Notes: generated from the letters alone by a model not told the origin. A DNA stretch of 17,982 bases from Oribacterium sp. UBA4274 (GCA_002396005.1 DGVW01000079.1:1-17982); one strand, 5' to 3'. Shown: positions 8,314-14,840, counted from the stretch's first letter. Program-made: numbers and translations.

Positions 8314-8399
8314 CGACGAGGATGAGACTCGAACTCACAACCCGCAAAAACGGGCACCAACTTTCCAGGCTGGCCGACTACCAATTATCACACCTCGTC
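8314..8399 (-). tRNA. tRNA-Ser, anticodon GGA
   Basis: An 86-nt class II tRNA. The acceptor stem GACGAGG/CCTCGTC is complete and the discriminator is G, as expected for serine. The anticodon stem CCAGC/GTTGG (one G-U) encloses CTGGAAA, so the anticodon is GGA and reads UCC/UCU. The long variable arm has the stem CCCG...CGGG. The T-arm contains GTTCGAGTC. CCA is not encoded. Confidence 0.96.
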
Positions 8400-8413
8400 A
8401 TTACAGCTTCATT

Positions 8414-8442
8414 ATATTAGCAAAATCGTGAGATTTAGTCAA
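8414..8442 (-). promoter_or_regulatory. Promoter of tRNA-Ser
   Basis: On the minus strand TTGACT (8437-8442), a 17-bp spacer and TAATAT (8414-8419) sit 14 nt before the mature tRNA 5' end. Confidence 0.82.
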
Positions 8443-8528
8443 GAGTTTTTATATTTGAAGAGCGAATTAAAAGGTAAAGGCAGAGATACAAAAAATTATA
8501 AATATTTAATAAACTATATTTTGATGTA

Positions 8529-8557
8529 TTGACACATTCTTTTATTCAAATTAAAAT
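8529..8557 (+). promoter_or_regulatory. Plus-strand promoter in the gap before the ABC-F gene
   Basis: TTGACA (8529-8534), exactly 17 bp, then TAAAAT (8552-8557). It points into a stretch without any plus-strand protein gene, so it should drive a non-coding transcript starting near 8564. Supported by motif match alone. Confidence 0.65.
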
Positions 8558-8563
8558 TATCAC

Positions 8564-8648
8564 ATAAGAACAGTTCTGAAACAAACGATAAACAATTGAC
8601 AGATCAGAACAATAGGGAAACCTATTTATAGTTCTATTTCTTTTTTTC
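8564..8648 (+). ncRNA. Candidate small RNA with competing hairpins
   Basis: Lies directly downstream of the 8529-8557 promoter and has no usable reading frame. A hairpin AATAGG-GAAA-CCTATT (8611-8626), extended by AGAAC/GTTCT (8606-8610 with 8631-8635) around a 4-nt bulge, is followed by a pyrimidine-rich run with seven T, so it can act as a terminator. TCAGAAC (8604-8610) can instead pair perfectly with GTTCTGA (8573-8579), which would break the lower part of that hairpin. The start and end are inferred. It could be an independent small RNA or a relic of a leader whose gene is gone. Confidence 0.42.
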
Positions 8649-8661
8649 CTTTCTTTTCAAG

Positions 8662-8688
8662 AGAGCAGTCGGTAGTGGCTGCTCTTTT
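8662..8688 (+). terminator. Possible second hairpin terminator (plus strand)
   Basis: Stem AGAGCAGTC/GGCTGCTCT (8662-8670 with 8677-8685, one G-U pair), 6-nt loop, followed by only four T. It may back up the hairpin at 8606-8635 for the candidate small RNA. Weak as a terminator because the T run is short. Confidence 0.4.
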
Positions 8689-8718
8689 GACGTTTATGAA
8701 TACTGTATTGAAGTAGAT

Positions 8719-8764
8719 TCCACATTTCTAAATTAAATGAAGACATAGGATTTAGAAATGTGGA
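8719..8764. repeat. Perfect 15-bp inverted repeat
   Basis: TCCACATTTCTAAAT (8719-8733) and its exact complement (8750-8764) flank 16 nt. It lies 31 nt beyond the ABC-F stop codon. As RNA on the minus strand it would form a long 3' hairpin but has no U run, so it is not a standard terminator. It may be a transcript-stabilising hairpin, a protein-binding palindrome or the remnant of a small mobile element. The rest of 8690-8794 shows nothing recognisable. Confidence 0.8.
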
Positions 8765-8794
8765 TATGTTAATTCAGGATCAATTAAAAATCAT

Positions 8795-10690
8795 TCATTT
8801 CTGAGCTTTTGCAGCCTGCTCAGCTTCTATACGTTCATTGAGATCGGACAGATACTCCCATCTCTCCATCTTTTCGGCCAGTAAGGTTTCAAGAGAATCC
8901 TTTTCTTTTGATAGCTCATTTAGCTTTATAAAGTCCGTCGAGTATTTAAGTATATCTGCATCCAACTCGGCGAGCCTTGCTTCTGTTTTCTCGATATCGG
9001 ATTCTATGGTGTCCCACTCCATCTTTTCCTTGTAGGTCATCTTGAGTTTTTGCTGATGAGATCTTCCGGTATTGGCTTTTTTCTCAGCATTATCGGTATC
9101 CTGTGAATCATCGGAGGAACCGGCAGTACCTGTGGTTTTTGCTACTCCTGATATGGAACCTGCACTTGCGAAAACACTGTCCGCTTCCGGGTGACGGCGG
9201 AGGTATTCAACCTGATAATCCGTATAGCCGCCTTCGTACTGAGATATGGTTCCGTCTCCTTCGAAAGAAAAGATTCGGTTAACGATTCGATCAAGGAAGT
9301 ATCTGTCGTGTGAAACAGTAATGACTATTCCCGCAAAGTGGTCGAGATAGTCCTCAAGTATAGTCATGGTGCGAATGTCTAAATCGTTGGTCGGCTCGTC
9401 CAGGATCAAAACATTAGGCGCAGACATAAGCACACGTAACAGATATAGTCTCCGCTTCTCACCGCCGCTGAGCTTCTCAACCATCATGTACTGCTGGGAA
9501 GGCGGGAACAGGAACTTGTCCAGCATATTGCTGGCGCTGACGAGACCATCCACAGTGTGAACATACTCAGCGATTGAGGTCATGGCATCGATGACCCGCT
9601 GTTTACCGTCCAGCTCCTCATTTTCCTGAGAGAAATAACCGATTCTAACAGTCTGGCCGATGTGTATCTCACCGCTGTCCGGCTTTTCCCATCCCGTGAT
9701 CATCTTTATAAGGGTGGACTTTCCGGCACCGTTTGGACCGATGATACCTATGCGGTCATTACGGAGGAAGTTGTAGGTGAAACCGTTTATAAGTGTATGA
9801 CCATCATAGCCCTTTGTAACATTATCAATTTCTATGGTAGATTTACCGAGGCGGGTCTTTATGGAACTAAGCTGCAGTTCCTCTTCTTCTGTCGGACCAT
9901 GCATCTGGGACAGCTTTTCGTAACGCTGCAGTCTGCCCTTCTGCTTTGTGGTTCTGGCCTTGGCTCCGCGCATAACCCATTTGAGCTCATTACGGAGTAT
10001 GTTCTGCCTTGTTCTCTCCTGGGCCCGTGCTATGTCCATGCGTTCCGCTTTTAACTCAAGATAACCCTGATAGTTTGCCTTGTAGCTGTAAAGCTTGCCC
10101 TGATCAAGTTCTACTATGCGGTCACAGATTTCATCCAGGAAATAGCGGTCATGAGTAACCATGAGCAGAGATCCGCGGAAGCCTTTGAGGTAACTTTCCA
10201 GCCACTCTGACATTGCACCGTCCAGATGGTTAGTCGGCTCGTCCAGGATCAGAAGATCTGCTGTGGAAAGCAGTGTACTTGCCAGAGCAACACGCTTTTT
10301 CTGCCCTCCTGAGAGGGTCTTGATCTTCTTTTCAAAGTCATTTTCACCGAGCCTGGAGAGGAACTTTTTGGCTTCTGCTTCAAGATTCCATACATGCTGC
10401 TTACCCTCATTGTCATGAATGATGGCCTCGAGGATTGTGTCCTCAGGATCAAACTCCGGTGTCTGAGGAAGGTATCTCACGGCGAGATTTCTGCGCTTTG
10501 CGATACTGCCGTCGTCAGGCTCCGTAAGACCGGCAACTATCCTGAGGAGAGTTGACTTTCCGGTTCCGTTTATACCGATCAGGGCAACCTTCTCGCCCTC
10601 CAGCATGGAAAAATCCGTATCGTCAAATACCTTTCTTTCTGTATATACTTTTGATAAATGTTCAATTGTGATTATGTTGTTCTGTGCCAT
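8795..10690 (-). CDS. ABC-F family ATPase, Uup-like
   Basis: Duplicated ABC ATPase without membrane segments, the ABC-F layout; such proteins act on ribosomes, and Uup is linked to ribosome maturation and DNA-related phenotypes. NBD1 has Walker A GINGTGKST (39-47), signature LSGGQ (126-130) and Walker B LLILDEPTNHLD (146-157). The interdomain linker contains ELKWVMRGAKARTTKQKGR, which resembles the Uup linker. NBD2 has GPNGAGKST, KLSGGEKRR and VLILDEPTNDLD. The last ~100 residues are charged and predicted coiled coil, as in the Uup C-terminal domain. Length 631 is normal for Uup. The start lies 4 nt after the upstream hydrolase stop, so it is the last gene of a three-gene operon. An antibiotic-resistance ABC-F is less likely given the linker and tail. 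Confidence 0.9.
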   Translation of the reverse strand: MAQNNIITIEHLSKVYTERKVFDDTDFSMLEGEKVALIGINGTGKSTLLRIVAGLTEPDDGSIAKRRNLAVRYLPQTPEFDPEDTILEAIIHDNEGKQHVWNLEAEAKKFLSRLGENDFEKKIKTLSGGQKKRVALASTLLSTADLLILDEPTNHLDGAMSEWLESYLKGFRGSLLMVTHDRYFLDEICDRIVELDQGKLYSYKANYQGYLELKAERMDIARAQERTRQNILRNELKWVMRGAKARTTKQKGRLQRYEKLSQMHGPTEEEELQLSSIKTRLGKSTIEIDNVTKGYDGHTLINGFTYNFLRNDRIGIIGPNGAGKSTLIKMITGWEKPDSGEIHIGQTVRIGYFSQENEELDGKQRVIDAMTSIAEYVHTVDGLVSASNMLDKFLFPPSQQYMMVEKLSGGEKRRLYLLRVLMSAPNVLILDEPTNDLDIRTMTILEDYLDHFAGIVITVSHDRYFLDRIVNRIFSFEGDGTISQYEGGYTDYQVEYLRRHPEADSVFASAGSISGVAKTTGTAGSSDDSQDTDNAEKKANTGRSHQQKLKMTYKEKMEWDTIESDIEKTEARLAELDADILKYSTDFIKLNELSKEKDSLETLLAEKMERWEYLSDLNERIEAEQAAKAQK

Positions 10691-10694
10691 GTGT

Positions 10695-11750
10695 TTATTT
10701 AAGACTCCAATAGTAAATTCCGTTAATCATCTCCCTGTTTACGAACTTAATATCGTACAGATATTCCAAAAGGCTGTAGGTTTTTGTTACAGTCATTTTG
10801 TAAAGGAAGAACTCATCGTCGTCCTTGGGCGGATGATCGATTTTATATATCTTTTCCGAGATTTTCTGAGTGGTCAGACGGTTAAAATCCTTAAGCAGAT
10901 CTCGCACATCAGTTATCTTGTTGAGATAGCTGTATACAGTTTTGTCCACGTCGCTTCTCAAATCTTCTATGATTTCGCCATGTGACGGGATGATGGTCCA
11001 GTCACTCAAATCTTCTTTTATGTGCCGTAAGGAATCAAAAAATCCCTGCAGCAAATGCTCATCCGGGTAAGTTGTGGCAACAATGGGTGAAACCCTGTGG
11101 ATGAGCTGATCTGCAGTAAAGAATATCTTCTTATTGTAGTCCTTCAGTCCCATCTGACCATATGTGTGTCCCTTTAGCGGAAATGCTTCGAACCTGTAGT
11201 TACCGTAGTTGAATGTATCTCCCGATTCAACGTCATTGTACGGAAATCCCCAGATAGCCAGAACCCATTCTCCATGCTTCTGGACACGGTCAGAGATATT
11301 TCTGAAAGAATTCCATACTTCGGGAGTAAGATCCGGAGTTATGCCGCAAGAGTAAAGAACCTTTTTCTGCGCCGCAACTGACTCGTCACTGACTTTATAG
11401 GCAAGGCAGTCGTAAGGGTGCCGCTCTTCCATACGATTCATAAAGAGCCGGGCCCCCTTTTCGGCAAACCTGCCTGCAAGACCGCAGTGATCATGGTGCC
11501 TGTGGGTGAGGAAAATGTCTAGCTTCTCCGGTTTGATTTCCAATTCTGTAAGTGCGGCTTCAAGCTTTTTCAGACAGTCGGCATTGTTGAACCCGGTATC
11601 AATCATGAGACTCCGCCCATCATGAACCTGGGAACTTCCTTTTATGATGAAAATCTGAATTTCACTGACACCCTGCTCTATGGTGTTGTCTGTGAGAGTG
11701 ACTCTGCAGATGCCGGGTAATATTTCTTTTATAAGTTTTGACTGTTCCAT
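10695..11750 (-). CDS. Metallo-beta-lactamase-fold hydrolase
   Basis: Metal-dependent hydrolase of the MBL superfamily with all metal ligands present: H83-x-H85-x-D87-H88 in THRHHDHCG, H195 in KGHTYGQ, D214 in FTADQ and H257 in PSHGE. The core spans about residues 10-265. The remaining ~85 residues are helical and end in a segment (SLLEYLYDIKFVNREMING) that resembles the small winged-helix domain found in MBL-fold proteins of the LACTB2/RNase Z-like group. No signal peptide, so it is cytosolic. The substrate cannot be deduced. It lies 9 nt after the dipeptidase gene and 4 nt before the ABC-F gene, so the three are one transcript. Confidence 0.88.
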   Translation of the reverse strand: MEQSKLIKEILPGICRVTLTDNTIEQGVSEIQIFIIKGSSQVHDGRSLMIDTGFNNADCLKKLEAALTELEIKPEKLDIFLTHRHHDHCGLAGRFAEKGARLFMNRMEERHPYDCLAYKVSDESVAAQKKVLYSCGITPDLTPEVWNSFRNISDRVQKHGEWVLAIWGFPYNDVESGDTFNYGNYRFEAFPLKGHTYGQMGLKDYNKKIFFTADQLIHRVSPIVATTYPDEHLLQGFFDSLRHIKEDLSDWTIIPSHGEIIEDLRSDVDKTVYSYLNKITDVRDLLKDFNRLTTQKISEKIYKIDHPPKDDDEFFLYKMTVTKTYSLLEYLYDIKFVNREMINGIYYWSLK

Positions 11751-11759
11751 AATTATTTC

Positions 11760-12416
11760 TTATTTTCTTAGGTATGATGATGACACCGGGAATTCAAAAT
11801 AGGTGTCAGGGAATGGTTCGTCCTTCAGTGTGAAATGCCACCATTCATAAGGGAATGTATCGAATCCGTTTCTTGTCATAGCACGCTGAAGTATCATTCT
11901 ATTTTCGAATTGTTCATCAGTGATTCCACGGAAATCAGGATGTGATAACTCTCCGAAGAAGTCAAACGGTCCTCCCATATCCACTTCCCTGCCGGTTTTC
12001 ATGTCAAAAAGTGTGAGATCCAGAGTACTGCCGCGGCTGTGACTTGATTGCTTGGCGATATATCCTTTTGAAAAGAGCTCCTGTTTCTCAAGATCAGGAT
12101 AAAAGTATGGTTTCATGCGGATGTCGGTATCTTCTATGCCCCAAAGTATGAAATGTTTTACGGCAGTGGCAGGACGATAGGCGTCGAAGATCTTCAGGCG
12201 GTAACCCTTTACCATCAGTTCATCACTTGCTTCTTTCAGTGCCCGGGCTGCTTCCTTGGTTATGATGGCACAAGGCTCCTCATAACCTGTAATCCTGTCT
12301 CCTATAAAATTGTAGGTTGAAAAATATCGGATTTCCTGTATTATCCCCGGAACAAAGTCAGACAGAAGCACAAAACCGGATGGGTCGTTTAGTTCATTGA
12401 TGTGACTGGTTTTCAT
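11760..12416 (-). CDS. D-alanyl-D-alanine dipeptidase, VanX/DdpX type
   Basis: Zn-dependent dipeptidase of the M15D family, cleaving D-Ala-D-Ala. The catalytic set is complete and spaced as in VanX: R81 in FDAYRP, H126-x6-D133 in SSHSRGSTLD, and E191-x2-H194 in EWWH. At 218 residues it is close to VanX and DdpX length. No signal peptide, so it is cytosolic like VanX rather than the exported VanY carboxypeptidases. There are no vanH, vanA or vanRS genes alongside, so recycling of cell-wall dipeptide or envelope adaptation is more likely than glycopeptide resistance. ATG 12414-12416 has a GGAG about 13 nt upstream, which is a long spacing. It is the first gene of the run with the MBL hydrolase and ABC-F ATPase. 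Confidence 0.92.
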   Translation of the reverse strand: MKTSHINELNDPSGFVLLSDFVPGIIQEIRYFSTYNFIGDRITGYEEPCAIITKEAARALKEASDELMVKGYRLKIFDAYRPATAVKHFILWGIEDTDIRMKPYFYPDLEKQELFSKGYIAKQSSHSRGSTLDLTLFDMKTGREVDMGGPFDFFGELSHPDFRGITDEQFENRMILQRAMTRNGFDTFPYEWWHFTLKDEPFPDTYFEFPVSSSYLRK

Positions 12417-12468
12417 AAGTTTATATATTCTCCGTTGATATGGTATATTTTGATGCTTTTGTCATATC

Positions 12469-12652
12469 ATGATGTGAGTGTCAAAAGTCGATATCGGACC
12501 GCTTCGCGCTATGCGCTCCCGCGTTCCTCCCACATTCCGCACTCTCAGGCCGATAAATCGTCCTTTCGTGCTCCATGTGGGGCGTGTCATGAAGTCTATC
12601 CTCCACTTTTGTGCAAGCACAAGTGGAGGAAGACTTATGACACTTATATCAT
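12469..12652 (+). repeat. Structured intergenic repeat element A
   Basis: Part of the 399-nt gap 12417-12815. It opens with ATGATGTGAGTGTCAAAAGT (12469-12488), identical to 13888-13907. The first 15 nt pair with TGACACTTATATCAT (12638-12652) over the full length, with two G-U wobbles that fit plus-strand RNA only. Inside is a long hairpin: GTGTCAT/ATGACAC (12584-12590 with 12637-12643), AAGTCT/AGACTT and CCTCCACTT/AAGTGGAGG closed by a GTGCAAGCAC tip. The outer stem and the base of this hairpin compete for 12638-12643. The segment 12490-12560 is richer in G+C than its surroundings. Reading frames across it look unlike protein. The remaining 12653-12815 holds a CATCAGC/GCTGATG palindrome (12768-12793) and the ribosome binding site of the next gene. 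Confidence 0.6.
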
Positions 12653-12815
12653 ATCATATTTTTTGAAAATATCTGTGACCTATCGGCGTCATTTCCTGTC
12701 TATATGTGTAGGAACGTTAAATTACAGCTTCATTTTCTTCGGAATTTCGCAGTTAAATGATATGCTGCATCAGCTAAGTACAGTTGGCTGATGGATTGAG
12801 AAAAGGAGAAAAACT

Positions 12816-13664
12816 ATGAGAAAATTCAGAAAATCATTTTTTATTGCCGGTCTTGTTTCACTTAGTATCTTTGCGGCACTTCTTTCCGGGTGTGATGCTG
12901 CATCAGTTCCTGTTGCCGCCGCACAGTCGCAGAGTTCGGAGACTTCAACTTCTGTTTCCGCACAGCCTCAGATTCCGGAGAGTACATCCTCAATTCCGGT
13001 GCAGTCACAGGATTCCTATGCTGCATTGTCCGGAGATAAAACAGTTACGGTTTCTGCATCGGGTAAAGTTTCAGTAGTGCCTGATATGGCTGAGATCATT
13101 TTCGGAATCAGTACGGAAGATACAGATGCAGCAGTTGCTCAGGATAAAAACAGCAAAGAAGCTCAAAAAGTTGTTGATAAACTGAAGGAACTGGGCATTT
13201 CCGAGAAAAGCATAAAGACCTCCGCCTATGACATTTATCCTCAGTATGACTATGATGCAGAAGGCGGCAGCAGGATCGTCGGTTACACGGTAGATACTAC
13301 TCTTACTGTGAGTGATCTTCCGGTTTCGGATGCCGGTAATGTTATCTCCCAGTGCGTAAGCGCCGGAATTAACAGCATGAATGGTATCAACTACTCCTGC
13401 TCCGGTTATGATGATGCTTACAATGAGGCATTGGCAGAGGCGGTAAATGCAGCAGCCGGAAAAGCACAGGTTCTTGCGACTGCCTCCGGAAAAAGCCTTG
13501 GAGATGTGAAGTCGGTAGTTGAGGGATATCAGGATGTGACGCTTCAGTATCGTTCATTGGATGCAGCAGCCTTTAAGAATTCCATGGAGAGTTCAGATGC
13601 CGTAATCATGCCGGGTGAGTCAGATGTTGAGGCTCAGGTCACAGTGACATATGCTTTGAACTGA
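12816..13664 (+). CDS. SIMPL-domain (DUF541, YggE-like) lipoprotein
   Basis: Exported lipoprotein of unknown biochemical role. A type II signal peptide runs to the lipobox LLSGC, with lipidated Cys26. A Ser/Gln/Pro/Thr-rich tether follows (about 27-68). The SIMPL domain starts near residue 70 with VTVSASGKVSVVPDMAEI, the characteristic opening of DUF541/YggE proteins, and includes the SIKTSAYDIYPQYDY and VGYTVDTTLTV segments and the C-terminal VEAQVTVTYAL strand. Length is 282 residues. AAGGAG lies 7 nt before ATG 12816. It is the only protein gene on the plus strand of the window and stands alone. YggE relatives are linked to oxidative and envelope stress, which can only be a hint here. Confidence 0.9.
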   Translation: MRKFRKSFFIAGLVSLSIFAALLSGCDAASVPVAAAQSQSSETSTSVSAQPQIPESTSSIPVQSQDSYAALSGDKTVTVSASGKVSVVPDMAEIIFGISTEDTDAAVAQDKNSKEAQKVVDKLKELGISEKSIKTSAYDIYPQYDYDAEGGSRIVGYTVDTTLTVSDLPVSDAGNVISQCVSAGINSMNGINYSCSGYDDAYNEALAEAVNAAAGKAQVLATASGKSLGDVKSVVEGYQDVTLQYRSLDAAAFKNSMESSDAVIMPGESDVEAQVTVTYALN

Positions 13665-13710
13665 TATTACTGAAGAAATAGCCCTTGCTATCTGATAAAG
13701 TGGATATTGA

Positions 13711-13760
13711 AAAATAAAAATTATTTTTATATTGACCAATTGTATGAAAATTGATACAAT
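13711..13760 (+). promoter_or_regulatory. Promoter of small RNA copy 1, with UP-like box
   Basis: AAAATAAAAATTATTT (13711-13726) is followed after 5 nt by TTGACC (13732-13737), a 17-bp spacer and TACAAT (13755-13760). The same three blocks, with identical spacing, precede the second copy at 17232-17281. The spacer bases differ at 5 of 17 positions, so it is the architecture that is conserved. Confidence 0.85.
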
Positions 13761-13766
13761 ACAAAC

Positions 13767-13874
13767 AAGTCAAAGAGATGTGGCGAGTGCTTCACAGATC
13801 TGAAACGATTCGTGATTGAAAAAAGAACGGTAGATGACATGGCGAGTGCTTCATGGATTCGAGGTTCTTTTTTT
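13767..13874 (+). ncRNA. Small structured RNA, copy 1 (unrecognised family)
   Basis: About 108 nt, from the predicted start 7 nt after TACAAT to the end of a run of seven T. From 13772 onward it is identical to the copy at 17288-17394 except for one extra G at 13817. Hairpin 1: AGAT/ATCT (13776-13779 with 13798-13801), GTG/CAC, GC/GC, loop GAGT and a TT bulge. Hairpin 2: CATG/CATG (13838-13841 with 13852-13855) around the same GC-GAGT-GC-TT core. It sits inside an outer GAAC/GTTC stem (13825-13828 with 13864-13867) whose flanking A and T runs make it the terminator. No ribosome binding site with proper spacing is seen. It stands in the 366-nt gap 13665-14030, between the SIMPL gene and the phosphatase gene. 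Not matched to any RNA family I know. Confidence 0.8.
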
Positions 13875-13887
13875 GTGTATTATATTT

Positions 13888-13997
13888 ATGATGTGAGTGT
13901 CAAAAGTATTTGCCACTCACTGATTAGCGCCAATGCACACATTAAAGCTGCCACTCTATCAAGATTTGGAGACCTTGTGAGGGGCAGCTATTTTAAT
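13888..13997 (+). repeat. Structured intergenic repeat element B
   Basis: Begins with ATGATGTGAGTGTCAAAAGT (13888-13907), the same 20-mer as element A, only 14 nt past the end of small RNA copy 1. GTGAGTG (13893-13899) pairs perfectly with CACTCAC (13914-13920). A second stem is formed by ATTAAAGCTGCC (13941-13952) and GGCAGCT...TTAAT (13983-13997) with a 3-nt bulge. It ends about 34 nt before the phosphatase stop codon, so it could also act at the 3' end of that minus-strand message. The right boundary is inferred from the fold. Confidence 0.55.
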
Positions 13998-14030
13998 GTT
14001 GTTATTTCGTTATTGTTAGATTATAAAAGA

Positions 14031-14840
14031 TCACTCCAGAAATTTCTTCTGTAATTCATTGCATTCTGACTTTCCGATTCCGAGCTCCTCTTTGAGATAT
14101 TCTGATGGAGAACCATAGTTTTCGTCCAGTGCTTTAAGGGCATTTAACATATAATACTCATAAACCGCTCCGCATCCGAAAAGCGCAACTTCGCGGAAAT
14201 CATCTGAAACAGACATCTTTGCCAAACCTGCTCTTGCTTTATCCAGTTTTTCTTTATTATAAAGGTTCGTCAGCAGGTAATCTTCCATTATGGTTTTTCT
14301 GTCAGCGCCCAATGCAGTGAGTATCAGCATGGAGGCCAAACCGGTTCTGTCTTTTCCGTCAGTACAGTGCCATAGTATGGAATGGTCCTCCGGAAGATTT
14401 AAAAGACATTCAAAAAAACCGCGGAATGCATTCTTTCCCCGTTCAGAAAGAATAAGTCTTACATAGAAATCATTATTGAAATATCCGGTATCGTAGGCCA
14501 TATGCATGAGTTTAATCCTGTCTGCAGTGGGGTCAGATATAATCCTGACAAATTCCTCTCCCAATGACGGAAAGTCTTGAAGCTCCATTACCGGAAGAAA
14601 GTGATTTTTGACATTATGAATATCCGGGTCGGGCTGATTGTGTCTCTCATCTTTCATGCGAAGATCCACTATGCAGGAGAGTCTGTAATCTTCAGTCAGA
14701 ACCCTCTTGTCTTCAGATGTAAGATTTGAAAGAGAGGCTGTACGAAGCAAACACCCATGCCTTATTTTCTTGTCGCCAACCAAAAAACCGCCAAGTTCTC
14801 TTGCGTTTCCAAGATCTGATGTATTGAGTGAATGCTCCAT
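14031..14840 (-). CDS. Tyrosine-type protein phosphatase (PtpB/Y_phosphatase3 family)
   Basis: Predicted dual-specificity or phosphotyrosine/phosphoinositide phosphatase. The P-loop is HCTDGKDRTG with nucleophile Cys159 and Arg165, and the Lys/Asp within the loop (GKD) are typical of the MptpB/LipA-type family. The N-terminal NARELGGF matches the NFRDLGG-like opening of this family and YRLSCIVDLRMKDER the RxxxE segment. A helical insert lies between about 95 and 145. Length 269 is normal; there is no signal peptide. It lies 45 nt downstream of the methyltransferase-STAS gene in the same direction, so the two are probably cotranscribed. The physiological substrate is unknown; a link to phospho-regulation of the STAS partner is a guess only. 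Confidence 0.9.
   Translation of the reverse strand: MEHSLNTSDLGNARELGGFLVGDKKIRHGCLLRTASLSNLTSEDKRVLTEDYRLSCIVDLRMKDERHNQPDPDIHNVKNHFLPVMELQDFPSLGEEFVRIISDPTADRIKLMHMAYDTGYFNNDFYVRLILSERGKNAFRGFFECLLNLPEDHSILWHCTDGKDRTGLASMLILTALGADRKTIMEDYLLTNLYNKEKLDKARAGLAKMSVSDDFREVALFGCGAVYEYYMLNALKALDENYGSPSEYLKEELGIGKSECNELQKKFLE

Noticed and set aside
11760..12416. Vancomycin-resistance gene cluster
   Set aside because: Only a VanX-type dipeptidase is present. No vanH dehydrogenase, D-Ala-D-Lac ligase or vanRS regulators flank it.
12402..12791. 129-codon plus-strand open frame across element A
   Set aside because: It runs through the structured repeat, has no ribosome binding site, and its composition (many Arg, Ser, Cys, His in the G+C-rich part) follows from the hairpin sequence rather than a protein family.
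13838..13860. Assignment of the small RNA to the two-AYGGAY RNA motif because it contains ATGGAT
   Set aside because: ATGGAT occurs only once per RNA and lies partly in a stem rather than as two hairpin terminal loops, so the defining feature is missing.
13812..14054. 80-codon plus-strand open frame over small RNA copy 1 and element B
   Set aside because: It passes through an intrinsic terminator and two repeat stems and begins inside the RNA; no ribosome binding site or recognisable domain.
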